A stretch of 40,583 nt of DNA, taken from DATLZB01 sp035574175 (GTDB taxonomy: Bacteria; Pseudomonadota; Alphaproteobacteria; Rhizobiales; Hyphomicrobiaceae). Made by a program: the position numbers and the translations under genes. The notes beneath the pieces are model-generated. The model did no database searches and was not told the origin of the DNA. It saw only the letters and a program-made list of their open reading frames with translations. Below are positions 35,746 through 40,583 of the stretch, piece by piece; position 1 is the stretch's first letter, and every line of letters begins with the position of its first letter. The stretch covers positions 1-40,583 of the forward strand of contig DATLZB010000145.1 in assembly GCA_035574175.1 (NCBI GenBank). Reading direction: 5' to 3'.

Positions 35746-35844
35746 ATGCGTATGAGAACGCCTTGGCTCGACGCGCAAAAGGTGCTCGGCACCACGGGCT
35801 TGGTGCTGAGCATGGGCCTTCTGCTTGCGCTTACCCTGATGTGA
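35746..35844 (+). CDS. 32-residue single-helix membrane peptide
   Basis: A short frame beginning ATGCGTATG reads MRMRTPWLDAQKVLGTTG and then a hydrophobic helix (LVLSMGLLLALTLM) ending at the stop. A positively charged head and one membrane helix suggest an inner-membrane peptide with its N-terminus inside. GGAAGG lies eight bases before the ATG, a good ribosome site. It fills the gap between hsp20 and the SPW gene, both in the same direction, and would be cotranscribed. Function is unknown; chance cannot be excluded at this length. Confidence 0.5.
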   Translation: MRMRTPWLDAQKVLGTTGLVLSMGLLLALTLM

Positions 35845-35885
35845 CGAGGGGCACGCTAGCAAGGCAGCAAGGAGTGGAGGCAACA

Positions 35886-36251
35886 ATGACGACGTTCAAT
35901 GAGAAACTGACCGTCCAATGGAAGGATGCCGGCAACTTGGTGCTCGGCATTTGGCTGGCGGTGTCGCCGTGGGTGCTCGCCTATGCCCATGAGATGACGC
36001 CGGCCTGGAACGCGCACATTGTCGGCATCATTATTGCCGTGGCGGCGGCCGCCGCGCTGATTGCGTTTCACAGGTGGGAGGAGTGGGTCAACGCAGCGCT
36101 AGCCGCGTGGCTCATCGTATCGCCCTACCTGCTCGGCTTCAGCGCCCTATCCTCCGCCCTGTGGAACCAGCTGGCGGTGGGCGTGTTGGTCGGGGCATTG
36201 GCGATCTGGGCTGCAGTCACGGCGCCGACCGGCATGACCGCCAAGTCCTGA
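35886..36251 (+). CDS. SPW-repeat membrane protein
   Basis: A 121-residue protein with four membrane helices arranged as two repeats. Each repeat contains the SPW signature: LGIWLAVSPWVLAYA (first) and LAAWLIVSPYLLGFS (second, with SPY). A short polar N-terminus, MTTFNEKLTVQWKD, precedes helix one. SPW proteins are widespread small membrane proteins with no assigned activity. The ATG at 35886 has GGAGG six bases upstream; the in-frame start at 35763 would overlap the 32-residue peptide and is less likely. Confidence 0.88.
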   Translation: MTTFNEKLTVQWKDAGNLVLGIWLAVSPWVLAYAHEMTPAWNAHIVGIIIAVAAAAALIAFHRWEEWVNAALAAWLIVSPYLLGFSALSSALWNQLAVGVLVGALAIWAAVTAPTGMTAKS

Positions 36252-36260
36252 TCGGCCCTG

Positions 36261-36290
36261 GGAGCGCCGCGCCTCGAGCGCGGCCGCTCC
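36261..36290 (+). terminator. Candidate terminator after the SPW gene
   Basis: GGAGCGCCGCGC (36261-36272), loop CTCGA, then GCGCGGCCGCTCC (36278-36290) forms a 12-pair stem with one bulged C. It begins nine bases after the SPW stop. No T-run follows. Confidence 0.45.
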
Positions 36291-36387
36291 AGGTGCTCCA
36301 GGCGACAGGACCATCGTAAAGCGCCCGCGTCGGTGGCGCACGGGCCGCGCATCGTGTGAGGGCCACCGCTTTCCAAGGGTGTTTCCC

Positions 36388-37785
36388 ATGCAAAACCGTA
36401 CGGTAGCTGGCCAAAACAGGGTCTGGCTCGGCTTGCTGCTGGTCTTGTTTTTGGCTCTGTCGGCCCCCGCGCTGGCGCGGGCTCCACTCGTACTGGACGA
36501 GGAGCGGGGCGTGCTGACACTCGCCCCGCTGCTCGAACGCACCACGCCGGCCGTGGTCAGCATTGCCGTTCAGTCGCGGAGCCCCGCCGCCGACAACCCG
36601 CTGCTGCGCGACCCATTCTTCCGCCGGTTCTTCGGCCTACCGGACAGCCTGCCCGAGCGGCAGGTGGTGAGCGCCGGCTCCGGTGTGATCGTCGATGCCG
36701 CCAAGGGGCTTGTGCTCACCAATCACCACGTCGTCCGCAACGCCGAGCGCGTGACCGTCACTGTCAAGGATGGCCGCCAGTTCGCGGCTCGCATCGTTGG
36801 CAGCGACGAGGCCACCGACATCGCGCTCATCGAGGTGAGCGGCGCCAGCGGTTTGTCCGAGCTGGCACTGGGCGACTCCGACAAGCTCAAGGTCGGCGAC
36901 GTCGTGCTTGCCATCGGCAATCCGTTCGGCCTTGGGCAGACGGTCACCTCCGGCATCGTCAGCGCGCTCGGTCGCACCGGTTTGAGCGCCGACCACTATG
37001 AGGATTTCATCCAGACCGACGCCCCGATCAATCCCGGCAACTCGGGGGGAGCGCTGATCAACTCTAAGGGAGAGCTTATGGGGATCAACACGGCCATCAT
37101 CGCGCCCGCCGGCGGCAATGTCGGGATCGGCTTTGCGGTGCCCTCGAACATGGCGCGCGCGGTGATGGAGCAGCTCGTCAAGCACGGCGAAGTGCGCCGC
37201 GGCCGAATCGGCATCAGCGTGCAGACGCTCACGCACGAGCTCGCCAAGGCGCTCGGTGCACCGGTCGAGCGCGGAGCGGTGATCAGCGCGGTGGAGCGCA
37301 ACTCGCCTGCCGAGACGGCGGGCCTCAAGGCCGGTGACGTGATCCTTTCCATAGAAGGCAAACAGGTCGGCGACGCCAACGATGTTCGCAACCGGATCGG
37401 CCTGATGGAGCGCGGCAGGGAGGTAAAGCTCACCTATTACCGCGCCGGACGCACGGCAACGACCACGGTCAAAGTCGGCGCGCCGAGGGCGCAGGCGGTC
37501 GAGGGGGCGAGCGCCATCCCGCAGTTGGAAGGTGCCCGATTCGCCGATATTCCCGCCGATCATCCGGCCAGAGGCAGTGTCGAGGGCGTGCTGGTGATCC
37601 AGGTCGAAGCCGGCAGCCCGGCCTGGCGGCTCGGCTTGAGGAGCGGCGATATCGTGATCGGGGTCAACCAGCGGCCCATCAAGTCGGCGGGAGATTTCGA
37701 AAAGGTGGTTCGGGGTCACCGCGGCGTGCTGGCGCTCAACGTCCTGCGCGGCGACACGCAGCTGTTCATTGTCGCTCAGGGATAA
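36388..37785 (+). CDS. degP: Periplasmic serine protease/chaperone, DegP/HtrA type
   Basis: A 465-residue exported protease. Residues 1-30 are a signal peptide (VWLGLLLVLFLALSAPALA, cleaved near APALARA). The trypsin-like domain has the full triad: H114 in TNHHVVRN, D144 in EATDIALIE and S219 in NPGNSGGALIN. Two PDZ domains follow, the first at about 255-345 (GRIGISVQTLTHELAKALGA, AGLKAGDVILSIEGK) and the second at about 370-460 (GVLVIQVEAGSPAWRLGL, RSGDIVIGVNQRPI). It degrades or refolds damaged envelope proteins. The ATG at 36388 follows AAGGGTG; a GTG three codons upstream is the alternative. The usual long Q-linker of E. coli DegP is short, so DegQ/MucD-like is equally fair. Confidence 0.94.
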   Translation: MQNRTVAGQNRVWLGLLLVLFLALSAPALARAPLVLDEERGVLTLAPLLERTTPAVVSIAVQSRSPAADNPLLRDPFFRRFFGLPDSLPERQVVSAGSGVIVDAAKGLVLTNHHVVRNAERVTVTVKDGRQFAARIVGSDEATDIALIEVSGASGLSELALGDSDKLKVGDVVLAIGNPFGLGQTVTSGIVSALGRTGLSADHYEDFIQTDAPINPGNSGGALINSKGELMGINTAIIAPAGGNVGIGFAVPSNMARAVMEQLVKHGEVRRGRIGISVQTLTHELAKALGAPVERGAVISAVERNSPAETAGLKAGDVILSIEGKQVGDANDVRNRIGLMERGREVKLTYYRAGRTATTTVKVGAPRAQAVEGASAIPQLEGARFADIPADHPARGSVEGVLVIQVEAGSPAWRLGLRSGDIVIGVNQRPIKSAGDFEKVVRGHRGVLALNVLRGDTQLFIVAQG

Positions 37786-37823
37786 GCCACGCTGCCTTCA
37801 TGCGAAATCCTTCAAAATAAAGT

Positions 37824-37851
37824 GGGCACCTCGCGGGGGCGGGAGGTGCCC
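37824..37851 (-). terminator. Strong hairpin with a U-tract on the minus strand
   Basis: GGGCACCT (37824-37831) pairs with AGGTGCCC (37844-37851). Read on the minus strand it is followed by ACTTTATTTTGAAGG, a T-rich end, so it looks like a terminator for a transcript coming from the right. On the plus strand it could still end the degP transcript, 38 bases after the stop, without a U-tract. Confidence 0.55.
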
Positions 37852-38154
37852 TGTCGCTGCGCTTGGGGAGGGGAGGGGTGCGCAGCTGGCATAGCAACGC
37901 AGGGCGACGTCGGAGGGTTCCCATGCACGACGAAAAAGGCGCCTGTCCGCGCGGGCATCGATTGTGCAGCGAACACGGCGCAACCCATTTTCTGAAAGTC
38001 CATCGGTTTCAGGTGCTTGACGAAACCTGAACACCGGCAACAGCGCCGATCTGAGCATCGCATCTCCCTCGCTGCTGACCGTATGGGCGGCCTGCGCTTT
38101 TGCGGTATTCTGCTCCTCCCGCTTGCTTGAATGGGCTGGTGCCGGAGCACGGCC
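37852..38154 (-). other. Gene-poor interval, possible minus-strand small transcript
   Basis: No firm gene. A minus-strand frame from ATG 38058 (with AGGGAG before it) would encode 86 residues to 37798, but it would read through the hairpin at 37824-37851 and its translation lacks recognisable motifs. A small RNA ending at that hairpin is the other reading. No Rfam-type structure was recognised. Confidence 0.3.
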
Positions 38155-38916
38155 ATGGGAAGTGATGTGCCGCGTGTCCGTCGGCGGAACCACCTACTTG
38201 CCAGCCTGCCCCCTTCCGACCGCGCCCTTCTCGAGCCTCACCTGGAGCCCGTCGCGCTGAGGATCAGGCAGCGGCTCGAATGGCCCAATCGGACCGTCCC
38301 GAAGGCTTACTTTCTCGAGCACGGGCTGGCCTCCGTGATGACCATATCCATGGGAGAGCGTGTGAAGGTCGAGGTTGCAATGATTGGTCCGGAGGGAATG
38401 ACGGGCGTCGGCCTTTTGCTGGGCGTCGATCGCTGGCGAGCGGAAACCTGCATGTTGATCGAGGGCGAAGGTTACAGCATCGCGGCCGAGGTCCTGCGCA
38501 AGGCCATGCACCAGTGCCCCGCTCTCAGGTCGTCATTGCTGCGCTATGTGCACTGCTTTGCCGTTCAGCTTGCGCAGACTGCGCTTGCCAACGCGAGGGG
38601 CAGCGTCGAGCAGCGGCTGGCGCGCTGGCTGCTGATGGCGCACGATCGCATCGAGGGCGATGTGTTGACGATCACGCACGAGGGGCTCGCCGTGATTCTG
38701 GGCGTCAGACGAGCCGGCGTCACGACGGCGCTTCACCAGTTCGAGGCCCGGGCACTTGTAGCGACCTCGCGCGGCAAGGTCACCATACTCGACCGCAGCG
38801 GTCTTCGCGAACGGGCTGGCGGCCTCTACGGCGCCGCCGAGGCTCAGTATGATCGACTGTTTCCAGGGCGGGCAGGCTGCGAGCCGGAGCGCGACGCAGG
38901 CCGACGGAGCTGTTGA
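38155..38916 (+). CDS. Crp/Fnr-family regulator with a non-FNR recognition helix
   Basis: A 253-residue protein. Residues 12-145 form the cNMP-type sensor fold (LLASLPPSDRALLEPHLEPV, FLEHGLASVMTISMGERVKV, EVAMIGPEGMTGVGLLLGVD), and 150-225 the winged helix (SVEQRLARWLLMAHDRIEGD, LTITHEGLAVILGVRRAGVT). The recognition helix is RRAGVTTALHQF, lacking the E..SR set, so it should not read TTGAT sites. No FNR-type cysteine cluster is present; cysteines are scattered. This style is common in Hyphomicrobiales, often in multiple copies, with unknown signals. The ATG at 38155 follows CCGGAG. The last 30 residues are basic and probably disordered. Confidence 0.9.
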   Translation: MGSDVPRVRRRNHLLASLPPSDRALLEPHLEPVALRIRQRLEWPNRTVPKAYFLEHGLASVMTISMGERVKVEVAMIGPEGMTGVGLLLGVDRWRAETCMLIEGEGYSIAAEVLRKAMHQCPALRSSLLRYVHCFAVQLAQTALANARGSVEQRLARWLLMAHDRIEGDVLTITHEGLAVILGVRRAGVTTALHQFEARALVATSRGKVTILDRSGLRERAGGLYGAAEAQYDRLFPGRAGCEPERDAGRRSC

Positions 38917-39287
38917 CCGAGGTTGCACATTGCTCCGGCCACTTCTCGGTTGAACGTCGCTGTAGCGTCGAGCAGTGCGAGGACGGAAGGCGCGCAAATC
39001 GAGGTGCACGGAAGAGAACAGATCATTGGAATGTTCAGGAAGAGCCATGGCCACGGTATCAGCCGGCAGAGCTTCTAAAAGTGCAAGCCGAAGTTGGGGG
39101 ACTTGAGGTTTCCGACACGCTGCCTCCCGCCACCGACGTTCTGAGGCGAGGCTTTTCCAGCGCGGATGGACGCTCCAACTTGCTCCAATGCAGCAGATGC
39201 GACACAATTCGTCCTTCGCATGAGCAGGTACCCGACGCCGGGTGTGACGCCCAAGATCGGCAGCCTCGAGCTGCGAGGAGAATCTCA
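38917..39287. other. Interval before the aminotransferase, no clear gene
   Basis: A 371-base stretch. A minus-strand open frame crosses it but is antisense to the Crp/Fnr gene over much of its length and has no motif. A small inverted repeat ACCCG-ACGC-CGGGT lies at 39230-39243, just before the aminotransferase ribosome site. No promoter was confidently assigned. Confidence 0.4.
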
Positions 39288-40583
39288 ATGGCCCCGTTCG
39301 ACGTGAAGCCCAATGAGCTTGAGTCCTACTGGCTGCCGTTCACGCCGAACCGCGCCTTCAAGAAGCGGCCCCGGCTGTTCTCCGGCGCCAAGGACATGCA
39401 TTATGTCACGCCCGACGGCCGCAAGGTGCTGGACGGATCGTCGGGCCTGTTCTGCGTCAACGCCGGCCACGGCCGGGAAAGGATCACGCAGGCGATCCAG
39501 GAGGCCGCCGGCAAGCTCGACTACGCGCCGCCCTTCCAGTACGCGCATCCGCAGGTGTTCGAGCTGTCGTCGAAACTCGCGTTGTTGGCGCCGGGCGACC
39601 TCGAGTACACGCTGTTTGCCAATTCAGGCAGCGAGGCGGTCGACACCGCGCTCAAGGTGGCGCTTGCCTACCATCGGGCGCGCGGCGAAGGCTCGCGCAC
39701 GCGCCTCATCGGCCGCGAGCGCGGCTATCACGGCGTCTGCTTCGGCGGCATCTCGGTCGGCGGCATCGCCAACAACCGCAAGGCGTTCGGTGCGCTGTTG
39801 ACCGGCGTCGACCACCTGGCCTCGACCTACAACCGCGCCAAACAGGCCTTTTCGGTCGGCGAGCCCGCATGGGGTGCCGAGCTGGCGGACGACCTGGAAC
39901 GCATCATCGCGCTCCACGATGCCTCGACCATCGCCGCCGTCATCGTCGAGCCGGTGGCGGGCTCAACCGGCTGCCTGCCGCCGCCCAAAGGGTATCTGAA
40001 GCGCCTGCGCGAGATCACCGCCCGGCACGGCATCCTCTTGATCCTGGACGAAGTGATCACCGGTTTCGGCCGGCTCGGCACCGCCTTTGCCGCCGAGCGC
40101 TACGGCATCGTTCCCGACATGATCACCTTCGCCAAGGGGGTGACGAACGGTGCCGTGCCCATGTCGGGCGTACTGGTCCGCAAGGGCATTTACGAAGCGC
40201 ACATGCAGGGGCCCGAGTACCTGATCGAGCTGTTCCACGGCTTCACCTACTCGGGCCACCCGCTCGCCGTTGCCGCCGGGCTCGCCACGCTCGAGGTCTA
40301 CAAGGAGGAAGGCCTCTTTGAGCGAGCCAAGGCCAACGAGGCGGCCTTTGCCGGCGCCATGATGAGCCTCAAGGGCAAGCCGTACGTGGTCGACATCCGA
40401 CCCGTTGGCTTGCTCTGCGGCATCGATCTGGAGCCGAGAGCCGGGGCTGCCGGCGCGCGCGGCTATGAGGCGATCGAGCGCATGTACCACGAGCATGACC
40501 TTTACGTTCGCGTCACCATGGACACGCTGATCGTGTCTCCGCCGCTGATCGCCAGCGAGCGCGACTTCGCCGAGATCCGGGAT
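39288..40583 (+). CDS. Class III aminotransferase, omega-amino acid:pyruvate type (3' end cut)
   Basis: The first 432 residues of a PLP enzyme; the frame is open to the window edge and probably lacks only 10-20 residues. Family features run in order: YWLPFTPNRAFKKRPRLFSG, DGSSGLFCVNAGHGRERI, LFANSGSEAVDTALKVALAYHRARG (phosphate-binding turn), RERGYHGVCFGGISVGGI, IVEPVAGSTGCLPPPKGYL, ILDEVITGFGRLG (the aspartate that holds the pyridine nitrogen) and FAKGVTNGAVPMSGV, where the lysine is the Schiff-base residue. The opening WLPFTPNRAFK and GVTNGAVPMSGV fit beta-alanine/omega-amino acid:pyruvate transaminases. GAGGAG precedes the ATG by seven bases. It has no evident link to the stress island. 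Confidence 0.92.
   Translation, partial: MAPFDVKPNELESYWLPFTPNRAFKKRPRLFSGAKDMHYVTPDGRKVLDGSSGLFCVNAGHGRERITQAIQEAAGKLDYAPPFQYAHPQVFELSSKLALLAPGDLEYTLFANSGSEAVDTALKVALAYHRARGEGSRTRLIGRERGYHGVCFGGISVGGIANNRKAFGALLTGVDHLASTYNRAKQAFSVGEPAWGAELADDLERIIALHDASTIAAVIVEPVAGSTGCLPPPKGYLKRLREITARHGILLILDEVITGFGRLGTAFAAERYGIVPDMITFAKGVTNGAVPMSGVLVRKGIYEAHMQGPEYLIELFHGFTYSGHPLAVAAGLATLEVYKEEGLFERAKANEAAFAGAMMSLKGKPYVVDIRPVGLLCGIDLEPRAGAAGARGYEAIERMYHEHDLYVRVTMDTLIVSPPLIASERDFAEIRD

Noticed and set aside
38155..38916. Second Crp/Fnr protein as the reader of the TTGAT boxes
   Set aside because: Its recognition helix (RRAGVTTALHQF) lacks the E..SR residues needed for TTGAT half-sites; the 33517 protein fits better.

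Overview
The window is about 65% G+C and reads as chromosome from an alphaproteobacterium, most likely of the order Hyphomicrobiales. The pointers are a methylsuccinyl-CoA dehydrogenase-type enzyme (ethylmalonyl-CoA pathway), the rpoH / rluD / DUF6476 / tRNA-Glu neighbourhood, a NarK1-NarK2 fusion transporter, DUF6455, and TTGAT-N4-ATCAA (FNR/FixK-type) operators. No species can be named from the sequence alone. There is no phage, insertion sequence, CRISPR array or rRNA operon.

Layout. 1-2822 (minus): the start of an HU-like DNA-binding protein with a good sigma70 promoter, a methylsuccinyl-CoA dehydrogenase-like flavoenzyme, and an unknown coiled-coil/basic protein. 3034-5174 (plus): a two-gene chromate module, a rhodanese-ChrB fusion overlapping ChrA. 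5178-6149 (minus): a CorA-type metal channel. 6367-10126 (plus): an unknown membrane protein with a cysteine-containing loop, an HTH regulator with an unknown C-terminal domain, and an AMIN/amidase_3 cell-wall amidase. 10884-13705: rpoH and rluD (minus), divergent DUF6476 protein and tRNA-Glu(CTC). 13976-24335 (minus): a respiratory nitrate operon narK-narG-narH-narJ-narI-ppiC, with 4-base overlaps at G/H and H/J and an FNR-type box placed like a class II promoter upstream of narK.

24658-38916: a stress and low-oxygen island. In order it holds a CBS-BON protein, a DUF6455 protein, two divergent universal stress proteins, a P-type ATPase, a decayed flavodoxin-fold quinone reductase, an OmpR-type response regulator, a hybrid histidine kinase with a FixL-like PAS domain, an unknown protein, a FixK-like Crp/Fnr regulator without an Fe-S cysteine cluster, two Hsp20 chaperones, a 32-residue membrane peptide, an SPW-repeat membrane protein, a DegP-type protease and a second Crp/Fnr protein. 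The window ends inside a class III (omega-amino acid:pyruvate type) aminotransferase.

How they may work together (inference). Four near-perfect TTGAT-N4-ATCAA boxes precede narK, the CBS gene and both usp genes, and the FixK-like protein at 33517 carries the E..SR recognition helix expected for that site. The heme-PAS-like kinase nearby could supply the oxygen signal. The gene content (Usp, CBS protein, Hsp20, P-type ATPase, NarK and nitrate reductase) closely parallels the mycobacterial DosR dormancy regulon, assembled here from alphaproteobacterial parts. That parallel is the most interesting feature of the window.
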